In this document: positions 32,898 to 42,190 of the stretch, one piece after another
Layout: the number at the start of each line of letters is the position of its first letter
How positions within the stretch are numbered: position 1 is the stretch's first letter
NCBI GenBank assembly: GCA_030040965.1
Contig: JASHOT010000350.1
Span: forward strand, 1 to 48,129
Direction: 5' to 3'
From: Candidatus Sulfotelmatobacter sp.
GTDB taxonomy: Bacteria > Acidobacteriota > Terriglobia > Terriglobales > Acidobacteriaceae
DNA: 48,129 nucleotides
The notes under the pieces: model-generated
What the model saw: only the letters and a program-made list of their open reading frames with translations
Databases searched by the model: none
What the model was told of the DNA's origin: nothing
Translations under genes and position numbers: made by a program

Positions 32898-33596
32898 ATG
32901 GCTGTCACGGCGCAGTTGACGTCAGAAGACCTGGATGCTCTCCGTAACTTCGATACCTGCATGATTGCCAACGCGGTGGAAAAATTTAATGTCAGGCTGC
33001 ACAACACCGGTTTTACAGACGGCACCATCCGATGCATCTTCGAGGATGCTCCTGCGATGGTGGGTCACGCATTTACCGCACGCCTTCGCTCCGGGGAGCC
33101 TCCGATCGAAGGCGGTACGTTTCATGACCGCAGCGATTTTTGGAACCGGCTCATGGAAGTTCCGGCGCCACGAATTCTTGTCCTTGAGGATACGGATCGC
33201 CCTCCCGGACGAGGTGCTTTCATCGGCGATGTACATGCCGCGATCCTGAAGGCGCTCGGATGCGTCGGCTACTGTACCAATGGCGCGGTCCGCGAACTGT
33301 CGGCGGTGCGAGCGTCGGGAATCCAGCTCTTTGCCGGCAATGTTGCCGTCTCCCATGCCTACGCCCATATTTTCGACTTGGGGGTCAAGGTCACGGTCGG
33401 CGGCCTCGATGTGAGTCCCGGAGATTTACTGCATGGAGATCGGCACGGCCTCCTGACCATCCCTTTGGAAATTGCCCGCAAAGTCCCGGAGGTCGCGTCT
33501 CGATTGCAGGTGAATGAGCATAAGGTTGTCGAGTTCTGCCGATCAAGCGCGTTTTCTGTCGCAAAACTGAGCCAGGTGATACGAAACATGGGCTAG
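32898..33596 (+). CDS. RraA-family protein (HMG/CHA aldolase-like)
   Basis: The 232-residue protein starts at ATG 32898 with AAAGGAAA upstream. The RraA fold is shown by FDTCMIANAVEKFNVR near residue 18, GAFIGDVHAAILKALGCVGYCTNGAVREL near 107, and GGLDVSPGDLLHGDRHGLLTIP near 168. This family includes 4-hydroxy-4-methyl-2-oxoglutarate aldolases and the RNase E inhibitor RraA; the older label 'dimethylmenaquinone methyltransferase' is usually a misannotation. The expected G-x-x-D metal site is only partly clear: NGAVREL has Glu where many aldolases have Asp. The exact reaction is open. Confidence 0.85.
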   Translation: MAVTAQLTSEDLDALRNFDTCMIANAVEKFNVRLHNTGFTDGTIRCIFEDAPAMVGHAFTARLRSGEPPIEGGTFHDRSDFWNRLMEVPAPRILVLEDTDRPPGRGAFIGDVHAAILKALGCVGYCTNGAVRELSAVRASGIQLFAGNVAVSHAYAHIFDLGVKVTVGGLDVSPGDLLHGDRHGLLTIPLEIARKVPEVASRLQVNEHKVVEFCRSSAFSVAKLSQVIRNMG

Positions 33597-33685
33597 CCGC
33601 GGTTCGCCAGATTCAAATGTTCGAGAACACTCTTAAGAAGAAGTCGCATCTACGTTTTGGTTTGAGCTGGAGGTCGATCGCCAAC

Positions 33686-34921
33686 ATGCAACCACAAAAC
33701 TACAGAAAGTCTGTAGCCTTCGCGTTCCTTCTGGCTGCGATTGCGGCCACTCTCGGATCATGTTCTTCCACTGGCAGACCTGTCGAGGCCGGTGGCCCCG
33801 CCGTAACCGTTGGTGTGACCAAAGTCGTGAAGAAATCTCTGGGACGCGAACTCACGCTTTCCTCTGAGCTTGTGCCCTTTGAGGAAATCGACGTCTACGC
33901 CAAAGAGTCCGGATACATAAAAGATCTCAAAGTTGATTACGGAACGCACGTGAAGGCCGGGCAGGTGATGGCGGTGCTCGAGATCCCCGAACTCGAGGCA
34001 CAACTGCAAGAGGATCAGTCGGAGGTTAAAAGCGCGACCGATCAGGTCACGCGTGCCCAGCATGAACTCTCCCGCGATCAGGCGCAGTATAACGCCCTTC
34101 ATCTCGAATACACCCGCCTGAACGGAGTGTTTCAAAGTCAGCCCGGCATCGTCGCCCAGCAGGAAGTCGACGACGCGCAGGGCAAGGATCTGGCTGCGGC
34201 CGCGCAGGTCGACGCCGGACAAGCTGCACTCGAAGCCGCTCAGAGTCAGCTGGGCGCGGCCAAAGCCAAGCTGGCCCACGATCAGAGCCTGTTCGATTAC
34301 TCCAAAATCACCGCGCCCTTTGCCGGAGTTGTTACCGAACGCTACGCCAACCTAGGTACGCTGATGCAGGCCGGGACCGGCTCCAGTACGCAGGCCATGC
34401 CGCTGGTGCGGCTCTCCGAGGATGACCTTTTTCGCCTCGTCATTCCGGTCCCTGAGGCCTACGTTCGCTACATCAAGATCGGCGATCCTGTCAGCGTTCG
34501 CGTTCCCTCCCTCGATCGAACCTTCCCCGGCAAAGTCGCCAGATTTTCCGTAGATGTGCGATCGGATACGCGCACCATGCACACCGAAGTCGATGTGCGC
34601 AATCCTGAGCGTGTCCTGCTGCCGGGTGTCTACGCGGAAGCCCAACTTCACTTCGACCAGAGAGAGAACATTCCGACGGTTCCTGTGCAGGCCCTGAGCC
34701 ACCAGGGCGATAAAACCACTGTCCTGGTCGTCAATACGGACGGAACAATTTCAGACCGCCCGGTGCAAATCGGAATTCAAACCAGCAGCGATGCGGAAAT
34801 CGTTTCCGGACTTAGCGACGGCGAAGCGGTAGTGGTCAGTGATCGCGCCGGTTTGAAGTCTGGCCAAAAAGTTCGTCCGCAAATCGTTGAGGTTCCGGAA
34901 TATCACGGACAAGGATCTTAG
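33686..34921 (+). CDS. RND efflux periplasmic adaptor (membrane fusion protein)
   Basis: This links the inner-membrane pump to the outer-membrane channel. The start chosen is ATG 33686 (MQPQNYRKSVAFAFLL), 411 residues; ATG 33617 would add 23 residues without a better site. A lipoprotein signal ends in TLGSC near residue 27. Next come a beta-barrel/lipoyl half (FEEIDVYAKESGYIKDLKVDYGTHVKAGQ near 66), a long alpha-helical hairpin rich in Gln and Ala (residues 110-200), the second lipoyl half (YSKITAPFAGVVTERYANLGT), and a beta-barrel domain. The RND pump follows 69 bases downstream. Confidence 0.92.
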   Translation: MQPQNYRKSVAFAFLLAAIAATLGSCSSTGRPVEAGGPAVTVGVTKVVKKSLGRELTLSSELVPFEEIDVYAKESGYIKDLKVDYGTHVKAGQVMAVLEIPELEAQLQEDQSEVKSATDQVTRAQHELSRDQAQYNALHLEYTRLNGVFQSQPGIVAQQEVDDAQGKDLAAAAQVDAGQAALEAAQSQLGAAKAKLAHDQSLFDYSKITAPFAGVVTERYANLGTLMQAGTGSSTQAMPLVRLSEDDLFRLVIPVPEAYVRYIKIGDPVSVRVPSLDRTFPGKVARFSVDVRSDTRTMHTEVDVRNPERVLLPGVYAEAQLHFDQRENIPTVPVQALSHQGDKTTVLVVNTDGTISDRPVQIGIQTSSDAEIVSGLSDGEAVVVSDRAGLKSGQKVRPQIVEVPEYHGQGS

Positions 34922-34944
34922 CGAGCCCTCGCCCGCTGACTGGC

Positions 34945-34972
34945 GAGTTTGAGATCGAGAGTTTGAGGTCGA
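34945..34972 (+). repeat. Two tandem 14-base units before the RND pump gene
   Basis: GAGTTTGAGATCGA followed at once by GAGTTTGAGGTCGA, one difference. The 14-base unit is two times seven, matching the seven-base period seen in other gaps. Confidence 0.75.
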
Positions 34973-34990
34973 AAGAAACAGGAAAATTTT

Positions 34991-37900
34991 ATGCCGGGAT
35001 TTTCTATTCGCAATCCGTACTTCATCATCGTCATCTGCCTCGCGCTGCTGGTCATCGGTGTTACCAGCATTGCACGCATGCCGGTCGACCTGTTCCCGCC
35101 GATCAATATGCCCGAGGCGGTCGTGGCAACGTTCTATTCGGGCATGCCGCCGGAGGACATAGAGTTCGATATCACCGACCCACTCGAGCGTTTCTTTACT
35201 CTCGGCTCCGCCATCGACCACATGGAATCGCGCTCGCTTCTGGGAGTCAGCATCATCAAGGTCTACTTCCAGCCGGGAACGAATCCCGATACCGACGTGA
35301 GCGAACTCTCCAATCTTGCCCTTGCCGATCTCAAGCGTCTTCCGCCCGGAACGCTTCCGCCCGTCGTGCTCAAATTCGACGCTTCCAGCCTGCCGGTGGC
35401 TTTGGTCACGGTGAAAGGCGAGGGTCTCGACGAAACACAACTCCACGATTACGCACAATTCGCCATCCGCAATCAGATTGCAGTGGTCCCCGGCGCTGAA
35501 ATCCCGATCCCGTTTGGCGGTCGGTATCGCCAGATCATGGTTTATGTCGATCCCTACAAGCTCTCATCCCGCCAGATGAGCCCCATGGACGTCGTGAACT
35601 CGGTGAACGATGCCAATCTCATCCTGCCCGCGGGCGACGTGAAGATGGGTCCCTACGACTACTTCGTGTACTCCAACAGCCTTGTCGACAACATGGAGGA
35701 GTTGGCCAAAGTTCCGATCAAAGTCGATGGCCACTCGTGGGTGAGCGTGAATGACGTGGGTAAGGCCGAAGACGCCAACCAGATCCAGTACAACATCGTC
35801 CGCATCGATGGTCAGAAATCGGTTTACATCCCGATCATGAAGCAGGGCGGGAACACCAACACCATTGCCGTCGTCGATGGCGTCAGGGCACTCATCAAGC
35901 ACTTGTACGACATTCCCAAACAATTGCAGACCAGCCTCGTCTTCGACCAGTCCGTTTATGTGAAAGAAGCCATCGATACCGTGCTGCACGAAGGATTCTT
36001 AGGTCTCATTCTCACCAGCCTGATGATCCTGGTTTTTCTGGGCAGTTTCCGGGCCACTTCCGCAGTGCTGCTCTCGATTCCTCTGTCGGCGCTGGCTGCG
36101 TTCGTGGTCCTCGCCCTGCTGGGTGGCACCGTCAATACCATGATTCTGGGCGGAATGGCGCTGGCCTTCTCGCGCGTGATCGATAACTCGGTCATCTCGC
36201 TGGAAAATATTTATCGCCATCTCGAAATGGGCGCGGTTCCCATCGTAGCCGCCGAGGTCGGCGGCGCGGAAGTGAACCTCGCCGTGCTGGCTGCGACCCT
36301 GGTCGACGTCGTCGATTTCTTCCCCGTCATCTTTCTCTACGGCGTCGCCAAGTTTCTTTTCAGCGCTCTCGCGCTCGCGTTCTGCCTTTCGCTCCTGGCT
36401 TCGTTCGTCGTGGCTATGACTGTCATCCCTCTATTCTGTTCGCGATTCCTGAAAGCGGTGCCGCACGTCGCCACCCACGCGCAAAAGGCTGATACGAGTA
36501 AGGGCGAGCGAAACGGCGAACGTAAAGAAGAATACGAGGTCGAACCCACCGCCCCTGTCAGCCGCTACTGGATGGACCGCTTCAACGCGAGCTTCAACCA
36601 GATGTTCAACAAAGTTCTTGACTATTACGAGTTCTGGGTTCGCAAATGCGTCGCGCGTCCCGGGCTCACCGTCCTCATCCTCAGCGGTGTATTCGTGGTG
36701 AGCCTCGCTATCTATCCTCTGTTAGGCCTTGCATTCTTCCCCAAGACCGACGCCGGCCAGTTCACCATCAATCTGAAAGTTCCTACTGGCACGCGCATCG
36801 AAGTCTCCAATGATTACGTGGCCAAGGTCGAGGATCTCATCCGCCACAATGTCGACAGCGGCGATCTGAAGCGCATCGTCTCCAACATTGGCGTCGTGCC
36901 CGATTTTTCCGCGCTCTACACCAACAATGCCGGCCCCTACACCGCTACTGTGCAAGTGCAATTGAACCAGCCACACAAGATAAGCAGCTTCGACTACATG
37001 GACCGCGTTCACGCTGCGCTGGCGAAACAATATCCCGACATTCGCACATTTTTTTCCAGCGGCTCCATGGTCGATGCCATCTTGAATTCCGGCGCCATTG
37101 CTCCCATCGACGTGCAAGTGAGCAGCCCCGAGTTGCCGCAGATCTACGGCATCGCCCAGAATCTGGCCAACCAGTTTCGCGGCATTAAGGGAGTGGGCGA
37201 GGTCTACATTCCGCAGGACATCAACTATCCCGCTCTGCGCCTCGATGTCGACCGCGTTCACGCCGGCGAAATGGGACTCACGCAAAAAGACGTGGTCGAT
37301 AACGTCATCACCGCGCTGAACTCCAATTACATGATCGCTCCCAATTACTGGGTCGATCGCAAAACCGGCAATGACTATTACCTGACCGTGCAGTATTTCG
37401 AACACGGCGCCGGAGCCATTCACAATCCCACCGATCTCGGACAGATTCCGCTACGAGACCCCGGCGCCTCCCAATCTGGCATGAACTGCGGCCTGGCCAC
37501 ATCTCCGCGTCTAGGAAGCGGGCAAGCCTCGTGGGCATGCTCGGCGCAGGGCCGTCCCACGACCGTCCTCAACAATGTGGTTAACATCCAGCAGATTCAG
37601 ACTCCCACCGAAATCGACCACTACCAGATTCAGAGAATCATCGACATCTATGTGACTCCGTTCGGAGAAGACCTGCAAGGCGTCACCAGCCAGATCCGGA
37701 AAATCCTCGCCCGTGACAAGGACATTCCCTCGAACGTCCGCATCAACCTCCGCGGCATGGTCAACGGGATGGAGGAATCATTCAGGAGCTTCGCCTTCGG
37801 ATTCATCATCTCGTTCATCCTGCTCTACCTGATTCTGACGGCTCAGTTTAAGTCGTTCATCGATCCCTTCCTGATCATGCTGGCGATTCCCATGGGATTC

Positions 37901-38302
37901 GTCGGCGTTTTGATCATCTTGCCGATCACCGGCGCTACGCTCAACGTCATGTCGCTGATGGGAGTGCTCATGCTGGTCGGCATCGCTGACTCCAACAGCA
38001 TCCTGATTGTGGACTTCGCTCACAACCTCGAGAAAGAAGGGCTCTCGCCGCTCGATGCCGTGGTCACCGCATGCCGCGTACGTCTTCGCCCGATTCTGAT
38101 GACTTCCCTCGCCACCATCATCGGCATGATCCCGATGGCGTTGAAGATGGGCACCGGCGCCGAACAGTATGCCCCGATGGCGAAGGCCATCATCGGCGGG
38201 CTCAGTTCCTCGGTCCTTCTGACCATCTTCATCGTGCCGGCCGCATATTTATTGGTGTACGGCAGGAAGGGTCGTCAAAATGCACCGCCCGCTTCCGCCT
38301 GA
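34991..38302 (+). CDS. RND-superfamily efflux pump with altered proton-relay residues
   Basis: An inner-membrane antiporter of 1103 residues starting at ATG 34991. It has the AcrB-type plan: TM1 at residues 10-30, a large porter loop, TM2-6 near 330-490, a second porter loop, then TM8-12 to the end. In TM4 the usual Asp-Asp pair is Asp-Asn (RVIDNSVISLENI, residues 398-399). In TM10 the relay lysine is serine (ADSNSILIVDF, near 1000-1003). A charged spacer sits near 500-520. Residues about 823-853 (DPGASQSGMNCGLATS to WACSAQ) look like an insertion between IPLR and TVLNNVV. It is flanked by adaptor and TolC genes, so it forms a three-part exporter. The substrate is unknown. Confidence 0.92.
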   Translation: MPGFSIRNPYFIIVICLALLVIGVTSIARMPVDLFPPINMPEAVVATFYSGMPPEDIEFDITDPLERFFTLGSAIDHMESRSLLGVSIIKVYFQPGTNPDTDVSELSNLALADLKRLPPGTLPPVVLKFDASSLPVALVTVKGEGLDETQLHDYAQFAIRNQIAVVPGAEIPIPFGGRYRQIMVYVDPYKLSSRQMSPMDVVNSVNDANLILPAGDVKMGPYDYFVYSNSLVDNMEELAKVPIKVDGHSWVSVNDVGKAEDANQIQYNIVRIDGQKSVYIPIMKQGGNTNTIAVVDGVRALIKHLYDIPKQLQTSLVFDQSVYVKEAIDTVLHEGFLGLILTSLMILVFLGSFRATSAVLLSIPLSALAAFVVLALLGGTVNTMILGGMALAFSRVIDNSVISLENIYRHLEMGAVPIVAAEVGGAEVNLAVLAATLVDVVDFFPVIFLYGVAKFLFSALALAFCLSLLASFVVAMTVIPLFCSRFLKAVPHVATHAQKADTSKGERNGERKEEYEVEPTAPVSRYWMDRFNASFNQMFNKVLDYYEFWVRKCVARPGLTVLILSGVFVVSLAIYPLLGLAFFPKTDAGQFTINLKVPTGTRIEVSNDYVAKVEDLIRHNVDSGDLKRIVSNIGVVPDFSALYTNNAGPYTATVQVQLNQPHKISSFDYMDRVHAALAKQYPDIRTFFSSGSMVDAILNSGAIAPIDVQVSSPELPQIYGIAQNLANQFRGIKGVGEVYIPQDINYPALRLDVDRVHAGEMGLTQKDVVDNVITALNSNYMIAPNYWVDRKTGNDYYLTVQYFEHGAGAIHNPTDLGQIPLRDPGASQSGMNCGLATSPRLGSGQASWACSAQGRPTTVLNNVVNIQQIQTPTEIDHYQIQRIIDIYVTPFGEDLQGVTSQIRKILARDKDIPSNVRINLRGMVNGMEESFRSFAFGFIISFILLYLILTAQFKSFIDPFLIMLAIPMGFVGVLIILPITGATLNVMSLMGVLMLVGIADSNSILIVDFAHNLEKEGLSPLDAVVTACRVRLRPILMTSLATIIGMIPMALKMGTGAEQYAPMAKAIIGGLSSSVLLTIFIVPAAYLLVYGRKGRQNAPPASA
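37457..37549 (+). repeat. Apparent in-frame insertion in the RND pump gene
   Basis: About 93 bases coding for residues 823-853 split a stretch that normally reads IPLR...PTVLNNV in related pumps. The peptide (PRLGSGQASWACSAQ within it) is Gly/Ser/Cys rich, unlike its surroundings, and the frame is kept. The boundaries are estimated by eye. Confidence 0.45.
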
Positions 38303-38333
38303 GGCAAATGCTTAGGCAGGGTCCAACTGGAGC

Positions 38334-38350
38334 GCCGCCGTCGCGGCGGC
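38334..38350. repeat. GC-rich palindrome between the pump and TolC genes
   Basis: Arms GCCGCCG and CGGCGGC with a three-base TCG centre, in the 92-base gap. It could be an mRNA hairpin tuning the ratio of pump to channel, or a REP-type repeat. No T-run follows. Confidence 0.5.
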
Positions 38351-38394
38351 TACAGGAGCAATAGACAGAGGCGCGTGATATAGAGGCTAGAGAA

Positions 38395-39912
38395 ATGAAG
38401 ACAATCTCAAGGTTCATCGTTTACGGGCTGCTGCTCTTAACCGCGGCTTTGATCAATTCGGCAACAGCCCAACTCGAGCCGGCAGAGAATTTGCCTTCGG
38501 CTCCGCAGCCGCAACCGGCAAAAACTGCAATTCGCGTTGAGCCTGTTTCCGCCGCACACCTCGAAGCCGAAGCAATGCTGCTCGCAAAATTTCCGCGCGA
38601 AATCGCAACCCATGCCGAGCCACCCGCCAATGCTCAAACTCCACAAACCCCCGTTCCCACCGGACCCATGACTCTGACACGCACCCAGGCCGAACAACTC
38701 GCCATCAAGAATAATCCCCGCATCAGCGTTGGACGTCTGCTCGCGCTCGCCCAACATCAGATCTACCGCGAAACCCGCGCCGCCGCCCTTCCCAGTTTCA
38801 GTGGCGCCATGACGGCTGTCGACGCCAACGAAGGCAGCCGCATCGGAGCCGGATCGCTCACCGCATCCCGCCTGCTCGAACATGCTGGAGCGGGTGTCGT
38901 GATGAGCCAGCTCATCACCGACTTCGGCCGCACCATCAATCTGGTATCGTCATCCAGGCTGCAGGAAAAAGCGCAGAACGCAAGCGCTCTCGCCACCACC
39001 GAAGATATTGTCCTCGCCACCGATCAGGCTTTTTACAACGTGCTCCAGGCGCAGGCTCTCCTGAAAGTCGCGCAACAGACGGTCTCCACGCGCCAGTCGG
39101 TCGAAAACCAGGTCGACGAACTCGCGAAAAACAAGTTGAAATCAACGCTGGACCTGACTTTCGCCCAAGTAAATCTGTCGCAGGCGAAGATGCTTCTGCT
39201 CGACGCGCAGAACAACGTCGACTCCTCCATTGCGGCCCTCAGTGCGATTCTGGGCTTCGATAAAGAGGTGAATTATCAGTTGACCGAAGAAAATACCCAG
39301 GCGCCCGCTCCGCCGCCCGACGTCGACGTGCTCATCAACACCGCCTTGCAGCAGCGCCCCGACCTGCAGGCGCTCACCTTCGGACAACAGGCCGCGGAAA
39401 AATTCCGCCGCGCTCAACGCGATCAGTTTTTCCCCACCATCAGCACATTGGGCATGGCCGGAGCCACCCCTGTCCGCCCCGACTGCTTTGGCGGATGCTT
39501 TCCCACCTACTTCATCTCCAGTTGGTATGGCGCTCTGGGCGTGAATATGAGCATTCCCATTTTCAACGGCTTTTTATTTTCATCGCAGGCGTCGGAGGCG
39601 AAATATCGCGCCCAGGCTGCCGCCCAAAACACGCGCGATTTGCGTGACAACATCGTTCGCGACGTGCGCACCGCCTGGCTGGCCGCCAACACGGCTTTTC
39701 AGCGCGTCGCGGTCGCAGAGGAGTTAACCAAAGAAGCCGACCTGAGCTTAAGTCTCGCGCAGAGCCGCTATCAGCTCGGCCTCGGATCGATCGTCGAACT
39801 CAGCCAGGCGCAACTCCAGCAAGCCGACGCCGCCATCCAGTACGTCAATGCCCAGTATCAGTACCGCCTCTCCCTTTCCACCCTGAACTTCGAAATCGGC
39901 GTGCAACCCTGA
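38395..39912 (+). CDS. TolC-family outer-membrane efflux protein
   Basis: The 505-residue protein forms the outer-membrane channel and periplasmic tunnel of the exporter. A signal peptide covers residues 1-25 (FIVYGLLLLTAALINSATAQ). Two repeated OEP halves follow: the first with LTRTQAEQLAIKNNPRISVGRLLA near 98 and YNVLQAQALLKVAQQTV near 211, the second with LQQRPDLQALTFGQQAAEKF near 318, AWLAANTAFQRVAVAEELTKEAD, and QSRYQLGLGSIVELSQAQLQQ near 460. The heptad-rich helices are typical. It starts 92 bases after the pump gene, with a palindrome in the gap. Confidence 0.93.
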   Translation: MKTISRFIVYGLLLLTAALINSATAQLEPAENLPSAPQPQPAKTAIRVEPVSAAHLEAEAMLLAKFPREIATHAEPPANAQTPQTPVPTGPMTLTRTQAEQLAIKNNPRISVGRLLALAQHQIYRETRAAALPSFSGAMTAVDANEGSRIGAGSLTASRLLEHAGAGVVMSQLITDFGRTINLVSSSRLQEKAQNASALATTEDIVLATDQAFYNVLQAQALLKVAQQTVSTRQSVENQVDELAKNKLKSTLDLTFAQVNLSQAKMLLLDAQNNVDSSIAALSAILGFDKEVNYQLTEENTQAPAPPPDVDVLINTALQQRPDLQALTFGQQAAEKFRRAQRDQFFPTISTLGMAGATPVRPDCFGGCFPTYFISSWYGALGVNMSIPIFNGFLFSSQASEAKYRAQAAAQNTRDLRDNIVRDVRTAWLAANTAFQRVAVAEELTKEADLSLSLAQSRYQLGLGSIVELSQAQLQQADAAIQYVNAQYQYRLSLSTLNFEIGVQP

Positions 39913-39920
39913 TCTCCGTA

Positions 39921-39939
39921 GCCTGCTCGAAAGAGCGGC
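39921..39939 (+). terminator. Weak hairpin after the TolC gene
   Basis: GCC-T-GCTC, tetraloop GAAA, GAGC-GGC: a seven-pair stem with one bulge, nine bases after the stop. No T-run, so only a possible terminator. Confidence 0.3.
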
Positions 39940-40039
39940 TTACGCCCGTTGCATCTGCACTTCTAGTAGACTCGAACAAGGAAGAAGGAATGCGGACAGG
40001 AATAATCTTGCTCAGATTCCTCAAACTCAACTCACATCG

Positions 40040-41212
40040 ATGAAGCAATCAAGAACGAAAGAGTCAAAAACTCTCGGTTTCGCCACACGCGCCATCCACG
40101 CCGGACAAGATCCCGATCCCCTGACCGGTTCCGTTACCGTTCCCATCTATCCGACTTCGACCTATGTGCAGCAAGGCATCGGCGAGCACAAGGGATACGA
40201 ATACTCCCGCGTCTCCAATCCCACGCGGACGCGCCTCGAAGAGAACCTCGCCTCGCTCGAAGGCGGAGTCGCCGCGCGCGTCTACGCGAGCGGCATGGCC
40301 GCCATTCACGCCATTGTGAGCCTGCTCAAGTCGGGCGATCACGTCGTCTGCGGCAACGATCTCTACGGTGGCACGCCGCGCCTGTTCAATCAGGTCATGG
40401 CCGATCTCGGCCTCGAATTCGCCTACATCGATACCACCGAGGCCGGCAATGTCGAGCGCGCCATCCGCAAGAACACGCGCTTTGTCTACGTCGAGACACC
40501 GACCAATCCCATGATGCGCCTCACCGACCTGGCCGCGGTCGGCGACATATGCAAGCGCCGCAAAGTCTCGGTCGTCGTCGACAACACGTTCATGTCGCCA
40601 TATTTTCAGCAGCCGCTTGCGCTCGGCGCAGATCTGGTCGTCCATTCCACGACAAAATTTCTCAACGGCCATAGCGACGGACTGGGCGGAGTAGTGGTCT
40701 GCGCGAAACAGGAGCATGCCGAGCGGCTCGCCTTTCTGCAGAAAGCCGTGGGCGCAATTCTCTCTCCCTTTGAATGCTGGCTCGTGCTGCGTGGAGTGAA
40801 GACGCTGGCCGCGCGCATGGAAATTCATGACCGCAGCGGGCGCATCGTCGCCGATTTTCTCGCCAGGCACAGAAAAGTGCGCGCCGTCTTCTATCCCGGC
40901 CTGCCTGATCATCCCCAGCATGCGCTCGCACGCCGCCAGATGACGGGTTTCGGTTCCATGATCAGCTTCGAGACCGGTTCACTGAAGAACGCGAACAAGA
41001 TGCTGAAAAAAGTTCGCATCTGTTCGCTCGGCGAATCGCTCGGCGGAGTCGAAACGCTCATCTCCCATCCCGCTACCATGACCCACGCCGCGCTCGGCGA
41101 GAAGGGACGAAAAGCGATCGGCATCACCGACGGCCTGGTACGAATCTCAGTAGGAATCGAAGATGTCGACGACATTCTCGAAGACCTGGACCAGGCCCTG
41201 AACGCGATCTAA
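40040..41212 (+). CDS. Cystathionine gamma-synthase/lyase-family PLP enzyme
   Basis: A trans-sulfuration enzyme of sulfur amino acid metabolism. The 390 residues open with GFATRAIHAGQDPDPLTGSVTVPIYPTSTY, the usual start of the Cys/Met PLP family. The PLP lysine is in VVHSTTKFLNGHSDGLGG near 210, and the C-terminus has CSLGESLGGVETLISHPATMTH near 332, with EDVDDILEDLDQAL at the end. Such proteins may be cystathionine gamma-synthase, gamma-lyase or beta-lyase; sequence by eye does not separate them. No ribosome site is clear before ATG 40040. A cysK gene lies in this window but 37 kb away. Confidence 0.92.
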   Translation: MKQSRTKESKTLGFATRAIHAGQDPDPLTGSVTVPIYPTSTYVQQGIGEHKGYEYSRVSNPTRTRLEENLASLEGGVAARVYASGMAAIHAIVSLLKSGDHVVCGNDLYGGTPRLFNQVMADLGLEFAYIDTTEAGNVERAIRKNTRFVYVETPTNPMMRLTDLAAVGDICKRRKVSVVVDNTFMSPYFQQPLALGADLVVHSTTKFLNGHSDGLGGVVVCAKQEHAERLAFLQKAVGAILSPFECWLVLRGVKTLAARMEIHDRSGRIVADFLARHRKVRAVFYPGLPDHPQHALARRQMTGFGSMISFETGSLKNANKMLKKVRICSLGESLGGVETLISHPATMTHAALGEKGRKAIGITDGLVRISVGIEDVDDILEDLDQALNAI

Positions 41213-41312
41213 CGACTTCTGGTTGCCATCCCGCGCTGCGTTCTTTGCGGCGAAGGACGACAATGCAGGTTTGCCTCCATCAGCCGAGCGGCTGCCAGCT
41301 ACAATTTCAATC

Positions 41313-42107
41313 GTGACGGAAAAAGGTCATCGCGAATGGAATTCCGCCGTTTACCATCGTCTTTCCGCTCCGCAGGTCAGTTGGGGAAAGAAAGTTCTTT
41401 CTCGCCTCAAGCTCCGCGGCGATGAACTCCTGCTGGACGCAGGCTGCGGCACCGGTCGCCTGACCGCTGACCTGCTCGAAGCCTTACCGCAAGGACGCGT
41501 CGTAGGCGTTGATCTCTCCCAAAACATGCTAGCCTCCGCGTGCGATCACCTTACAAAGAACAGTCCACGTGTGAAGCTCATTGCTTGCGATCTTCTGCAT
41601 CTGCCGTTCCAGCGCGTCTTCGATGGCATCGTAAGCACCGCAGCGTTTCACTGGGTAATGGACCACGATCGGCTGTTTGCAGAACTTCATCGCGCGCTTC
41701 TCCTCGGCGGATGGATCGAAGCCCAGTGCGGAGGCGGACCAAATCTGCGCCGCTTGCGCGATCGCGCCGATGCGCTCGTCGCGACTCCAAAGTTCGCGCT
41801 GTTTTTCAGGAACTTCCGGGAACCCTGGCTCTTTCAGGATGCAGAGAGTGCGGCAGGGACTCTGCGCCGCGCCGGATTCTCTGATGTGCAGACATCAGTC
41901 GAACCCGCGCCGACAATTCTTGCAAACGCAGAGGAATACAGTGAATTCGTGCGCAATATTATTTTGATGCGGCATCTCGCGAATATCCCGCGAGAGGAAG
42001 ACCGCGCAGGATTTATGGCTGCGCTCACGGCACAGGCAGCGGAAGACGCTCCGCCGTTTTCGCTCGATTACTGGAGGCTCAATCTGCGCGGGAAAGTGCC
42101 GCTATGA
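41313..42107 (+). CDS. Class I SAM-dependent methyltransferase (trans-aconitate methyltransferase-like)
   Basis: The 264-residue enzyme is started here at GTG 41313 (VTEKGHREWNSAVYHRLS), where family-like sequence begins; a TTG at 41223 would add 30 unconvincing residues, and neither start has a good ribosome site. Motif I is LLLDAGCGTGRLTADLLEA near 44, motif II has GVDLSQNMLASA, and the AdoMet pocket is closed by ACDLLHLPFQRVFDGIVSTAAFHWV near 95. HWVMDHDRLFAELHRALLLGGW is like Tam and UbiE relatives. The substrate is not evident. It may share a transcript with the upstream PLP gene. Confidence 0.87.
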   Translation: MTEKGHREWNSAVYHRLSAPQVSWGKKVLSRLKLRGDELLLDAGCGTGRLTADLLEALPQGRVVGVDLSQNMLASACDHLTKNSPRVKLIACDLLHLPFQRVFDGIVSTAAFHWVMDHDRLFAELHRALLLGGWIEAQCGGGPNLRRLRDRADALVATPKFALFFRNFREPWLFQDAESAAGTLRRAGFSDVQTSVEPAPTILANAEEYSEFVRNIILMRHLANIPREEDRAGFMAALTAQAAEDAPPFSLDYWRLNLRGKVPL

Positions 42108-42122
42108 ATGGACCCATCTTTG

Positions 42123-42168
42123 GCGTCATTCCGAAGGCCCGCGTTTTTACGAGCGGGCCGAGGAATCT
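42123..42168 (+). repeat. GTCATCCCGA-type hairpin element, unit A1
   Basis: It begins GCGTCATTCCGAA, has stem arms GGCCCGC (42136-42142) and GCGGGCC (42153-42159), and ends GAGGAATCT. The same layout recurs at 42191-42234 (reverse) and 46062-46108 (reverse). Confidence 0.75.
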
Positions 42169-42190
42169 CCCGCGCAACGGTCCCTGCCTA

